A stretch of 64,000 nucleotides of DNA from Planctomycetota bacterium (GTDB lineage Bacteria; Planctomycetota; UBA1135; UBA2386), in the NCBI GenBank assembly GCA_020849665.1, contig JADLFX010000085.1:62001-126000 (forward strand), in the 5' to 3' direction. The first letter of the stretch is position 1, and every line of letters begins with the position of its first letter. Position numbers and translations under genes: made by a program. Of this stretch, positions 15,986 to 24,265 are shown piece by piece. The notes under the pieces were generated by a model. It ran no database searches, was not told the origin of the DNA, and saw nothing but the letters and a program-made list of their open reading frames with translations.

Positions 15986-17218
15986 TTGGCTGTTTCGAAG
16001 CGAGCCCGGCCGTCCGCACCCGCACCCCGCGTGGGCGTGTGGATCTTCGGCGCCCACGGCGGGCTGGCCACCACGGTCGTGGTCGGGGCCAGGGCCCTGG
16101 CGCGCGGGCGCATCGCTCCGCAAGGCCTGATCACGGCCACCCCGCTCTTCGCCGGCGTGCCGCTGGTGGACTTCCCGCGCATGGTGTTCGGCGGCCACGA
16201 GGTGCGGCGCGGAACGCTGGGCGGATCGGCGGAGGAGATCGCGCGCGAGAACGGCACCATCCCCGCCACGCTGCTGGCCGGCCTGCGCGCGGACCTCGCG
16301 CGCGCCGATGCCGAGGTGCGGCGCGGCACCCTGGTGAACGCCGGCCGCGCCATCGACCGCCTCGCGGGCGCGCGGGCGGGCAGGCGGGTGCGGCTGCGCG
16401 CCGAGGCGCGGCGCCTGCAGGGCCACCTGCGCGCGTTCCTGCGCCGCCACCGCCTCGAGCACTGCGTCTGCGTGAACCTCGCCTCCACCGAGCCGCAGCT
16501 CGAACTCACGCCGCGCCACCGGAGCGCCGCCGGCATCGAGCAGATCCTGGACCAGGACCGGGTGCGCGAGGTGCGCCCGTCCCTGCTCTACGCGTACGCG
16601 GCGGCGTCGCTGGGCCAGTCCTTCGTGCACTTCACGCCCAGCAACGCCGCGCTCGTGCCCGGCATCCAGGAGCTCTTCGCGCTCCGCGGGGCCCCGTTCA
16701 TGGGCCGCGACGGCAAGACCGGCGAGACCCTGGTGAAGTCGAGCCTCGCCCCGCTCTTCAAGTACCGCAACCTGCGGGTGCTGGCCTGGCAGGGCTACAA
16801 CATGCTCGGCGACCGCGACGGCGCGATCCTGGCCGAGGCCGAGAACAAGCGCACCAAGGTCGCGACCAAGGACAGCCTGCTGGCGCGCATCCTCGGCTAC
16901 GCGCCGCACAGCCACGTGGGCATCGACTACGTGCCGTCCCTGGGCGACCTCAAGACCGCCTGGGACTTCATCCACTTCGAGGGCTTCCTCGGCCACCGGA
17001 TGGCGATGGAGTTCACCTGGCACGGCTGCGACGCGATCCTGGCCGCGCCCCTGGTGCTCGACATGGTGCGCCTCGCCGACCTGGCGCGGCGCCGCGGCGA
17101 GGCCGGCGCGATGCCGCACCTCGCCTGCTTCTTCAAGCAGCCCGAGGGCGTACCGGAGCAGGACCTGCACGCGCAGTGGCACATGCTCGTGGAATACGCG
17201 CGCGCGGCCCGGGCCTGA
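15986..17218 (+). CDS. ino1: myo-inositol-1-phosphate (inositol-3-phosphate) synthase
   Basis: About 410 residues. The N-terminal Rossmann segment RVGVWIFGAHGGLATTVVVG binds NAD. Central motifs NMLGDRDG, KVATKDSLLARILG and VGIDYVPSLGDLKTAWDF correspond to the NYN-x-G-N-x-DG, lysine-rich and GDSKRA-like regions of eukaryotic and planctomycete-type synthases, and HGCDAILAAPLVLDMVRLADL is the conserved C-terminal helix. The enzyme converts glucose 6-phosphate to inositol 3-phosphate (EC 5.5.1.4), the entry to inositol lipids. The start is uncertain: TTG at 15986 is chosen (TAGACT at 15958-15963 could be its -10), with GTG at 16031 as alternative. No ribosome-binding site is seen for either. It converges on the next gene with a 6-nt gap. 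Confidence 0.88.
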   Translation: MAVSKRARPSAPAPRVGVWIFGAHGGLATTVVVGARALARGRIAPQGLITATPLFAGVPLVDFPRMVFGGHEVRRGTLGGSAEEIARENGTIPATLLAGLRADLARADAEVRRGTLVNAGRAIDRLAGARAGRRVRLRAEARRLQGHLRAFLRRHRLEHCVCVNLASTEPQLELTPRHRSAAGIEQILDQDRVREVRPSLLYAYAAASLGQSFVHFTPSNAALVPGIQELFALRGAPFMGRDGKTGETLVKSSLAPLFKYRNLRVLAWQGYNMLGDRDGAILAEAENKRTKVATKDSLLARILGYAPHSHVGIDYVPSLGDLKTAWDFIHFEGFLGHRMAMEFTWHGCDAILAAPLVLDMVRLADLARRRGEAGAMPHLACFFKQPEGVPEQDLHAQWHMLVEYARAARA

Positions 17219-17224
17219 GCCGCG

Positions 17225-18892
17225 TCAACGCTGCACGACCAGCGTGGCGAAGGCGTAGCGCACGCGTTCGAACTCGAAGTCCTCGCGGCCCTCGTGCCAG
17301 CGCGGTTCGTCCACCGGCCGCGCGGGCAGCAGCGCGGCGAGCACCCGCCGCCGCAGGTCGTCGCGGGTGTAGAGGCGCACGTCGGAGGTCGGCAGCGGCC
17401 GGCCCGGGCGCCACGCGTCCTGGAAATCGCAGGTGAGCACGGCCACCCCGGCCGGGGCCAGGAGCTCCGCGATCCGGCGCAGGAAGCCCGAGTCGTCCGG
17501 CACGTGCTCGAGCACCGAGGTGGAGAACACCACGTCGTAGCCGCCGATGCGCTCCGGGTGTGCGGCCACGAACCCCTCGAGGTCGGTGTTGAGCAGCGGA
17601 TCGACTTCGTCCACCGCGTGGCCGAGCTCCTGCAGGGCCATGCACGCGGTGTCCTCGAAGGCGCCCACGCACAGGATCCGCGCCGCGCGCCGCCCGGCCA
17701 GCGCCTCGAGCACCGCGCCCAGCACGAACGCCTGCTGGACGTTCGCCCGCGGCAGCTTGCGTGCCATCGCCTCGGGCACCAGCTCGCGCAGCAACGCCTC
17801 GCACGGAGCCAGGGCGGCGCGCGCGGCGTCGTCCAGGATGCGGTTGCGGCCGCCGGACGGCAGCGCGGGGATCACCACCGCGGCGGGACGCGCCACCGGA
17901 CCGGCGGCGAGCACGGCGTCCACGATGGCCTCCCACTCGCCCCGCAGGCGCTCGGGCGACCATGCCGCGACCAGGGGCGCGAGCGGCGCCGTGCCGCCGG
18001 CGAGGATCGCGCGCAGGGACCGGTGCTCGGCCACGAGCGACGGCGTCACCCCATGCAGGTGGCGGAACATCGCCGAGCCCGACACCGCCACCGGCCGCCC
18101 GACCGCGAGCGCGTGGTCGGGAGTGCTCGCCACGCCGCGGCCCTCCATCGGGTCGTAGAGGAACGCGTTCAGGTGGTTGCCCGCGAGGAAGCGGCACAGC
18201 CCGTCCTCGTCGAGGACGCCGCTGGTCACCTGGACCTGGATCCCGGTGTGCGCGGCCGCGGCGCGGGCCCGGGCGACCGTCTCGTGCCAGAGCGAGCCGT
18301 CGGGATCGCACATGCCGCTGCGCGGCACGTGCAGGCGCACGACCGCGCGCGGCCACTCCTCGGCCACGCGGCGCACCAGCCGCTCAAACCCCTTGTTGGG
18401 GAAGCCGAACCCGAAGCTGCCGATCGTGGGCACATCGGGCTCGGCGCGCGCGCCCGTCCAGGGGAACACCACGCGCCCGGTACGGAACACGCGCGAGTGT
18501 GCGGGCACGAGCGTGGGGTCCGGCACCACCAGGGCGTCGAAGACGCCGAGCGGCGCGGCGTCGGCCACCCGCTGGTCGGCCTCGTGCAGCACGCCGACGT
18601 GCGGCACCGCGTGCGCGGCGCGCACGTGCGGGCGCAGCCAGGGCATGGTCGCCGGATGGTGGTTCACCACCACCAGGGCCGGCGCGGACTCCCGCAGCGC
18701 CGCGTGGTACTGGAGCGCGCTCGCGACCTCGCGGTAGACGAAGCGGTAGCGCGGCGAGGGAGCCAGGGCCCGGAACACCCGGCAGCCGAACTCGTGCACG
18801 CCGCAGGCGCGCTCGCGGTGCGACACGAAGAGCACCACCGGACGGCCGTCGCCGCCGCGCCCGCGCCCGGCCCCTGCGGATCCCTGGCCCAC
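17225..18892 (-). CDS. fused glycosyltransferase-like and SAM-methyltransferase protein
   Basis: A 555-residue protein. Residues 18-330 look like a GT-B glycosyltransferase: VVLFVSHRERACGVHEFG at the start, TIGSFGFGFPNKGFERLV at the C-domain entry, and LNAFLYDPMEGRGVASTPDHALAVGRPVAVS in the donor-site helix. Residues from about 400 are a class I methyltransferase with ARILCVGAFEDTACMALQ as a motif-I variant (CVGAFED instead of GxGxG) and VVFSTSVLEHVPDD. It may add and methylate one glycan residue, but this is inference. The GTG start at 18892 is preceded by a GAAGGGGG Shine-Dalgarno-like stretch. It is divergent from the gene at 18976. Confidence 0.72.
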   Translation of the reverse strand: MGQGSAGAGRGRGGDGRPVVLFVSHRERACGVHEFGCRVFRALAPSPRYRFVYREVASALQYHAALRESAPALVVVNHHPATMPWLRPHVRAAHAVPHVGVLHEADQRVADAAPLGVFDALVVPDPTLVPAHSRVFRTGRVVFPWTGARAEPDVPTIGSFGFGFPNKGFERLVRRVAEEWPRAVVRLHVPRSGMCDPDGSLWHETVARARAAAAHTGIQVQVTSGVLDEDGLCRFLAGNHLNAFLYDPMEGRGVASTPDHALAVGRPVAVSGSAMFRHLHGVTPSLVAEHRSLRAILAGGTAPLAPLVAAWSPERLRGEWEAIVDAVLAAGPVARPAAVVIPALPSGGRNRILDDAARAALAPCEALLRELVPEAMARKLPRANVQQAFVLGAVLEALAGRRAARILCVGAFEDTACMALQELGHAVDEVDPLLNTDLEGFVAAHPERIGGYDVVFSTSVLEHVPDDSGFLRRIAELLAPAGVAVLTCDFQDAWRPGRPLPTSDVRLYTRDDLRRRVLAALLPARPVDEPRWHEGREDFEFERVRYAFATLVVQR

Positions 18893-18975
18893 GCAACCCC
18901 CTTCGGCCCGGGCCGGGCCGCGGCTTGATCCGGCCCGCCGCGCCGGCCGATACGGAGGCGGAGGCGAGGACGGCG

Positions 18976-19425
18976 ATGGCGGAAACCCTGGGATCGCTCT
19001 GCGACAAGCTGACGATCGTCAAGCTCAAGCTCTGGCACTGCGACGACGCGCAGCGCCGCGCCAGCCTGGCCGCCCAGGCGGGCGAGCTCGCGGCCGAGAT
19101 CGACGAGTTCGTGGCGGACGCCCGCGCCGGCCGCGTGCCGCGCGCCCGGCTGACGTTCCCCGCCAACAAGGTGTACCGGCGCGATGCCCACGAGGTCGCC
19201 GTGGCCGAAGGGGAGCTGGGCACGCTCGTGGGCCGGCTCGCGCACGTGAACTGCGAGCTCTGGCACGAGCAGGAGAAGGTCTACGCGTTCACCGCGCTGC
19301 CGGTGGCGGACAAGGACCGCGTGGTGCACCGGCTCGCGGTCCTCAACCTCGAACGCAACGCGTGCATCGAGGCGATCGACCGGCGCTTCGTGGCGCAGCT
19401 CGCGCCGTTGGGAGGTCCCGCGTGA
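18976..19425 (+). CDS. small conserved protein of glycan loci, function unknown
   Basis: A 149-residue mostly helical soluble protein. N-terminal TLGSLCDKLTIVKLKLWHC, then LTFPANKVYRRDAHE, HVNCELWHEQEKVYAFTALP and LAVLNLERNACIEAIDRRF are clearly patterned like a conserved family. The DKLTI-x2-LK motif recalls small DUF6165-like proteins found beside lipopolysaccharide genes, but that match is from memory and unverified. The ATG is preceded by purine-rich GGAGGCGAGGA. Its stop overlaps the GTG of the C-methyltransferase (GTGA), so it probably works with that enzyme. No signal peptide and no catalytic motif were recognised. Confidence 0.75.
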   Translation: MAETLGSLCDKLTIVKLKLWHCDDAQRRASLAAQAGELAAEIDEFVADARAGRVPRARLTFPANKVYRRDAHEVAVAEGELGTLVGRLAHVNCELWHEQEKVYAFTALPVADKDRVVHRLAVLNLERNACIEAIDRRFVAQLAPLGGPA

Positions 19426-20696
19426 GCGCCGGTCCGTCCGCCGCCACCGCCATCCGGCGCATGGATCTGTGCCGGGTCTGCGGCTCGGACGGCCTCGCCC
19501 CCGTGCTCGACCTGGGCCGGCAGGCGCTGGGCAACGCGTTCCACCGCCCGGGCGGGCCCGAACCGCTGCGCGCCCCCCTGGAGCTGGTGCGCTGCAGCGC
19601 CTGCAGCCTGGTCCAGCTCGGCTACTCGGTGGACCCGGGCCGCATGTACGCGACCTACTGGTACCGCTCGGGCGTCAACCGCACGATGACCGAACACCTG
19701 CACGGCATCGTGGCGGAGACGCAGCGCGTCGCCGGCGTCGTCGCCGGCGACGTGGTGGTCGACATCGGCTGCAACGACGGCACGCTGCTGCAGGCCTGGC
19801 CGGCCGGCGTGCGCACCGTGGGCGTCGATCCCTCCAACCTGCGCCCGGCGCGCGCCGACGCGTTCGTGAACGACTACTTCTCGGCACGGTCGGTGGCCGG
19901 GGCACTCGGCGGCGCGCGCGCCAAGGCAGTGACCTCGATCGCGATGTTCTACGACCTGGACCGGCCGGCCGATTTCGCGCGCGACGTGGCGGCGATCCTC
20001 GACCCGCGCGGCGTGTGGGTGCTGGAGCTGAGCTATCTGCCGCGCATGCTGGAGATGGTCTCGTACGACACCATCTGCCACGAGCACGTCGCCTACTACC
20101 GGCTCGGGACCTTCGAGCGCGTCCTGGCGGACAGCGGCCTGGAGGTCGTGGACCTCGGGTTCAATGCCAGCAACGGCGGCTCGTTCCGCATCGCCGTGGC
20201 GCACCGTGGCGCGCGGACGCCGGCCCCGGTCGTGGCGCGGGTGCGCGCCGTCGAGACCCTGGACGGCATGGACGGCGCCGAGCCGTACGCGCGCTTCGCC
20301 GCGGCCGCGCGCCGCAACCGCGAGGAGCTGCTGCGCTTCCTGCGGGCGGCCCGGGCCGATCGCCGCGTGGTGTACGGCTACGGCGCCTCGACCAAGGGGA
20401 TGGTCACGCTGCAGTTCTGCGGCATCGACGCGGAGCTGCTGCCGGCGATCGCCGAGCGCAACCCCGACAAGGTCGGCCTGCTGACCCCAGGCACCGATAT
20501 CCCGATCGTGAGCGAGGCCGAGATGCGCCGCGCGCAGCCCGACGCCCTGCTCGTGCTCCCCTGGCACTTCCTGGACGAGTTCCTCTTGCGCGAGCGCGAG
20601 TACCTCGCGCGCGGCGGCCGGCTCGTCACCCCGATGCCCACCCTCCGCCTGCACCGCGGGGAACGCGACGTCGCCGGCACGTCCCGGTCACGCTGA
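19422..20696 (+). CDS. class I SAM-dependent sugar C-methyltransferase (NovU/TylC3 type)
   Basis: A 424-residue protein with the three-domain layout of sugar C-3/C-5 methyltransferases. An N-terminal zinc-binding domain has CRVCGSDGL (C17, C20) and CSAC near 60. A central SAM domain has VVDIGCNDGTLLQ and a HEHV motif (ICHEHVAYY) proposed as catalytic in this family. A C-terminal Methyltransf_14 domain has VVYGYGASTKGMVTLQFCGI. Substrates in characterised relatives are dTDP-4-keto-6-deoxy sugars, suggesting a branched deoxysugar in the surface glycan. GTG at 19422 overlaps the previous stop, and GGGAGGTCCCGC precedes it. Its 3' end overlaps the convergent dehydratase gene by 9 bp. Confidence 0.9.
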   Translation: MSAGPSAATAIRRMDLCRVCGSDGLAPVLDLGRQALGNAFHRPGGPEPLRAPLELVRCSACSLVQLGYSVDPGRMYATYWYRSGVNRTMTEHLHGIVAETQRVAGVVAGDVVVDIGCNDGTLLQAWPAGVRTVGVDPSNLRPARADAFVNDYFSARSVAGALGGARAKAVTSIAMFYDLDRPADFARDVAAILDPRGVWVLELSYLPRMLEMVSYDTICHEHVAYYRLGTFERVLADSGLEVVDLGFNASNGGSFRIAVAHRGARTPAPVVARVRAVETLDGMDGAEPYARFAAAARRNREELLRFLRAARADRRVVYGYGASTKGMVTLQFCGIDAELLPAIAERNPDKVGLLTPGTDIPIVSEAEMRRAQPDALLVLPWHFLDEFLLREREYLARGGRLVTPMPTLRLHRGERDVAGTSRSR

Positions 20697-21578
20697 GGCC
20701 GGCTCGGGCGCGGCGACCATCTGCGCGACCAGTGCGTCGAGGCCGACGCGGGGCGCCCAGCCCAAGGAGCGGAGCGGCGCAGGGTCGCCCACCAGGCGCC
20801 GGAACGGAGCGCGGTAGCCCGGGCGCGGGCGCACGTGTTCGCGCCAGTCGAGGCCGTGCCGCCGGAACACCTCGGCCACGAACGCGCGCACCGGGAGGGC
20901 CTCGCCGGATGCGATCACCGCCTCGGGCACGTGGTCGTGGTCCAGCAGCACCAGCATCCCTTCCACGACGTCGCCGGCGAAGGTCCACTCCCGCTCGACC
21001 TCCAGGTCGCCGATCGCCAGGGACGCGCGCTGGCCCGCGGCGATCCGCGCCGCCCCCTGCACGATCGTCTGGCTCAGGTGCCGCGGGCTGCGGCGCGGGC
21101 TCTCGTGGTGGAAGAGGTAGCCCACCTGCACCCGCACGCCGCGCCCGCGGTAGTAGCGCGCCGCCTCCACCGCGGCGATCCGGGCCCAGGCGTACGCCGA
21201 CGTGGCCGCGAACGGCGCATCCGCCCCCAGCGGGGCGCCCAAGTTGCGGAACTGCAGCCCGCTGCCGGGCACGAACACGCGGCACGCGGGGGCGAAGCGT
21301 TCCACCGCCTCCAGCGCGAAGAGGGTGCCGTCCACGATCGTGCGCCGGTGCCCGCCGAGCAGGTCGTGATCCAGCGCGGAATCCGCCGCCAGCTGGAAGA
21401 GCAGCGTGGGCCGATGCGCCTGCACCAGGGTCTCCACGCACTCCTGGCTGCCCACGTCGCCGACCACGGGTCCGCGGCGCGACACCGCCACCACTTCCAG
21501 GCCGCGCGCACGGCAGGCGGCCGCCAGGTAGGGCCCGTCCTGGCCCGAGGCTCCGAAGATCAGTGCCGTTCCGGCCAT
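20688..21578 (-). CDS. GDP-mannose 4,6-dehydratase-like extended SDR with altered catalytic motif
   Basis: A 296-residue NAD(P)-dependent epimerase/dehydratase. ALIFGASGQDGPYLA is the GMD-type nucleotide-binding motif (GxxGxxG), FHHESPRRSPRHLS matches the GMD NHESPRRG segment, and DLEVEREWTFAGDVVEGM matches its GN-DAKRDWGHAKDYVEAM region. It is shorter than typical GMD (340-370). The catalytic YxxxK reads SAYAWAR, so lysine is replaced by arginine, and the usual SELYG loop reads GSGLQFRN. It may be an altered dehydratase, a reductase or epimerase, or an inactive homologue. The ATG at 21578 has no clear Shine-Dalgarno. It is divergent from the gene at 21655. Confidence 0.8.
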   Translation of the reverse strand: MAGTALIFGASGQDGPYLAAACRARGLEVVAVSRRGPVVGDVGSQECVETLVQAHRPTLLFQLAADSALDHDLLGGHRRTIVDGTLFALEAVERFAPACRVFVPGSGLQFRNLGAPLGADAPFAATSAYAWARIAAVEAARYYRGRGVRVQVGYLFHHESPRRSPRHLSQTIVQGAARIAAGQRASLAIGDLEVEREWTFAGDVVEGMLVLLDHDHVPEAVIASGEALPVRAFVAEVFRRHGLDWREHVRPRPGYRAPFRRLVGDPAPLRSLGWAPRVGLDALVAQMVAAPEPASA

Positions 21579-21654
21579 GGGACTGGATCGATCCTGCCGG
21601 CGCCTCCGCTTTAGCCGGGTGCCCGCGGCTTCCGAACCAGGACCGGGCCGGGGC

Positions 21655-23193
21655 ATGGCGAAGCGCTACGGGATCGCGGTCTTCCGCAACAAGGGCGATG
21701 TCATCAGCTGCACGCCCGTGGCGGCCCAGCTCAAGGCCGACGAACCCGATTGTCACGTGACGTGGTTCTCGTCCACCCGCCACGGCACGGTGCTGGAGAA
21801 CCACCCCCACGTCGATGAGCTGGTGCTGCTCGACGGCGATCCGGCCGGACTCGACGCCACGCTGCCGGCGCTGTGCGCCCGCGCCGACCTGGACGAGCTG
21901 TTCACGCCGGCCGCCTACCACAACTACGCGCGCCGTCCGGGTGCCGCGATCTTCGAGCTGGTGCAGGCCAGCCTGGATCGCCCGTGGACCGTGCCGTTCG
22001 TGTTCGACGTCCGCCTGACCGGGCAGGAACGCGCCGCCGCGGGCGCGTGGTGGGAGGCGCTGCCGCGCGGCCCGCGCGTGCTGGTGGAGACCGAGTTCCT
22101 GAGCGACCAGTCGGCGTGGACCGATGCGTGCGCATCCGAAGTGCACGAGGCGCTGGCCGGCCTCGATCCGCTCCTGGTGTTCAGCGCCGGCGGGCGGCCG
22201 CCGTTCCTGGACGCGCTGCTCGCGCGCGGCGCGCGCGCGCTCTGGTGCGACCGGCCGTTCCGCTGGAACCTGGAGTTCTTCAACCGCTGCGACGCGTTCG
22301 TCGGCGTGTCGTCGGGGATCTCCACGCTGTGCTGCGCGAGCGAGGCGCGGCGCGACGTGCCGCGCCTCGAGTTCACGCGGGGCTGGCACTGGAGCGCCGC
22401 CTGCCTGCCGGGACTGCCGTCCCTGCGCGTGGCGTACTCGCGCCGCCGCTTCCGCGCCGAGCTGGTCCGCCTCGCGGCCCGGCTGCGCGGCGCTCCCGCG
22501 CCCGCTGCGGCGTGTGCACCGAGCGGTCCTCCCCGCTGCCCGCTGTGCGAGTCCGGGACCATCGCCTACGCCCGCGCCAGCGACGCGGCCTATGGCCGTT
22601 GCGTGCCGTGCGGCCACGTCTTCCGCCTGCCCGGCCCCGTGGCGGACCTGGGACCGCCCCCGGCCCCGGCCCAGGACCCGGCGCTGCGCGAAGAGCTCCT
22701 GGAGCTCGCCCTGCGCGCCCACCCCGGCCCGAGCCAGGCGCCGAGCGTGTTCGAGTCCCACGCCGCAGCGGCTCCGGCCCACGCGCGCAGCGACGTCGTG
22801 CTCGACCTCGGCGGACTGGATCGCGCGGACGATCCGCACGCCTGGCTCGACCGGCTGCACGAACGGCTGGCCCCGCGCGGCGTGCTCGCATGCCTGTGCG
22901 CCAACCGCGACGCGCTCGGCTGGCTGGCGCTGGGCGCGGACTGGGGTCCGCGCGCGGCTGGCGGCCTGCGGCACCTGTGGAGCCGCGACGCCCTGCGGGC
23001 GGTGCTGGCCGAGACGGGGTTCCGGATCCTCGGGCTGCGCGCGCACCCGGGCCCGGGCGGGAACGCCGCGGCCCGCGCGGCCCTGCGCACCCTGCGTCCG
23101 GACGCCCCCGAGACCGCGCTGCCGGCCCTGGTCGAGGCCGTGCTGGCCGAGGGCCGCGGGGACGCGTGGCTCGCACTCGCCACGCCGCGCTGA
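21655..23193 (+). CDS. GT9-like glycosyltransferase fused to a zinc-ribbon degenerate methyltransferase
   Basis: A 512-residue protein. Residues 1-290 are GT9-like: YGIAVFRNKGDVISCTPVAAQL is the ADP-heptose-transferase entry motif and FVGVSSGISTLCCASEA the donor-site loop. At about 297-325 a zinc ribbon (CPLCESG, CVPCGHVF) follows, as often precedes a methyltransferase. The C-terminal part keeps a methyltransferase-like order (DVVLDLGGLDR, LAPRGVLACLCAN) but lacks a recognisable GxGxG SAM site, so methylation is doubtful. I infer a glycosyltransferase with a repurposed accessory domain. The ATG at 21655 is the first sensible start; no clear promoter motif lies within 12 nt. Confidence 0.75.
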   Translation: MAKRYGIAVFRNKGDVISCTPVAAQLKADEPDCHVTWFSSTRHGTVLENHPHVDELVLLDGDPAGLDATLPALCARADLDELFTPAAYHNYARRPGAAIFELVQASLDRPWTVPFVFDVRLTGQERAAAGAWWEALPRGPRVLVETEFLSDQSAWTDACASEVHEALAGLDPLLVFSAGGRPPFLDALLARGARALWCDRPFRWNLEFFNRCDAFVGVSSGISTLCCASEARRDVPRLEFTRGWHWSAACLPGLPSLRVAYSRRRFRAELVRLAARLRGAPAPAAACAPSGPPRCPLCESGTIAYARASDAAYGRCVPCGHVFRLPGPVADLGPPPAPAQDPALREELLELALRAHPGPSQAPSVFESHAAAAPAHARSDVVLDLGGLDRADDPHAWLDRLHERLAPRGVLACLCANRDALGWLALGADWGPRAAGGLRHLWSRDALRAVLAETGFRILGLRAHPGPGGNAAARAALRTLRPDAPETALPALVEAVLAEGRGDAWLALATPR

Positions 23194-23213
23194 GCGGCCT
23201 CGCTCCGGACCGG

Positions 23214-24257
23214 TCAGCGCCGCCGGCGCAGCACGAGTTCCGCCTCGGCTTCCGGAGCCCATGCCGGCTTGCCGTGTGCGGGCCACGCCCAGATCCACGT
23301 GTCGTCGTCGAGCGTCCAGGTGCAGGGCACGAGGTGCGGCCGCGGGCTTCCACCCGGGACCGCCGACGTGATCAACAGCACGTGCGCATCCCCCTGCATC
23401 CGGGCCACGACCTGCCGGGGCACGGCGCCCTCCAGGTCCTCGGGGACGATCAGGATCCGCAGCGTGGTGCTCCCCTTCATGCGGCCCATGAGCCCGACGG
23501 TCTCCAGCACCCGCTCCGCGCCCGTGCTGCGCAGCACGAACCAGAGCGCCTCGCCCCCGAGGCAGGACCCGGCCTCGACTTCCCACCCGCTGTCCCGCGA
23601 GTCGCCCTGGCCGCCGAGCCAGTGCCCTGCGAAGAGGTCGGGCGCCAGGCCGCGGGTGTTCCGGGCCGTGGGCTCCTCGGCAGCCTCGACCGCCACCTGG
23701 GTGGCCGTGGGGACGCGGCGCACGAAGAGCGTCGCCGACGTGGTCATCGTCTGGGCGCCGCGCCGGCGCATCGCGCGCGAGCGCACCGCGCCGCCGGCCA
23801 GGATCTCCTCCTCCACCCACGACGTGTCCTTGAGCGCTTCCTCCTCGGGACGCCAGACCATGGCCTCGCGGCCTGGATCCCATGCCCCGCGCATGGTGCG
23901 CATCCCCGTGGCCGGATCGAACGCGGCCAGGAACGCACCCGAGCCGCCGGGCGCGAGGGTGATGAGCAGCACGGACTCGCGGCGCTCCCGGGCGCTGCGG
24001 AACGTCTCGACCACCACCACGGCACGCCCCGCGCCGAGCAGGGTGCCACGACGCGTGATCACCGGCGGGGCGGAGCCCGCCGGCAGCCGGCCCTCCCACC
24101 GGCCCTCGAAGTCGCCGACCAGGTCGAGGAGGTGTTGGTGCACGGCTCCGAGCCCGGCCGCCGGACGCGTCGCCTGTGCCGGCGCGGAGCCGCCCAGCAG
24201 GAGCGCCAGCGCGGCGGCACAGGGGGAGCACGCGCTCCGCGGGGCGGGGGTGGCCAT
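23214..24257 (-). CDS. secreted protein of unknown function, paralogue of its upstream neighbour
   Basis: A 347-residue protein with a signal peptide (about 1-29, ending SAPAQA). The mature part starts with HLLDLVGDFEGRWEGRLPAG and is built from two similar beta-rich halves that read like DUF1579-type lipocalin-like domains (FRSARERRESVLLITLAPGGSGAFLAAFDPATG; LETVGLMGRMKGSTTLRIL). No catalytic motif is seen. It follows the gene at 24266-25324 by 8 nt in the same orientation and shares its plan (WRPEEEALKDTSWVEEEIL versus WEPYWPRNRDLKRWWLVEERL), which indicates an operon made by duplication. Periplasmic or surface location is expected. Confidence 0.8.
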   Translation of the reverse strand: MATPAPRSACSPCAAALALLLGGSAPAQATRPAAGLGAVHQHLLDLVGDFEGRWEGRLPAGSAPPVITRRGTLLGAGRAVVVVETFRSARERRESVLLITLAPGGSGAFLAAFDPATGMRTMRGAWDPGREAMVWRPEEEALKDTSWVEEEILAGGAVRSRAMRRRGAQTMTTSATLFVRRVPTATQVAVEAAEEPTARNTRGLAPDLFAGHWLGGQGDSRDSGWEVEAGSCLGGEALWFVLRSTGAERVLETVGLMGRMKGSTTLRILIVPEDLEGAVPRQVVARMQGDAHVLLITSAVPGGSPRPHLVPCTWTLDDDTWIWAWPAHGKPAWAPEAEAELVLRRRR

Positions 24258-24265
24258 GGACGTCG

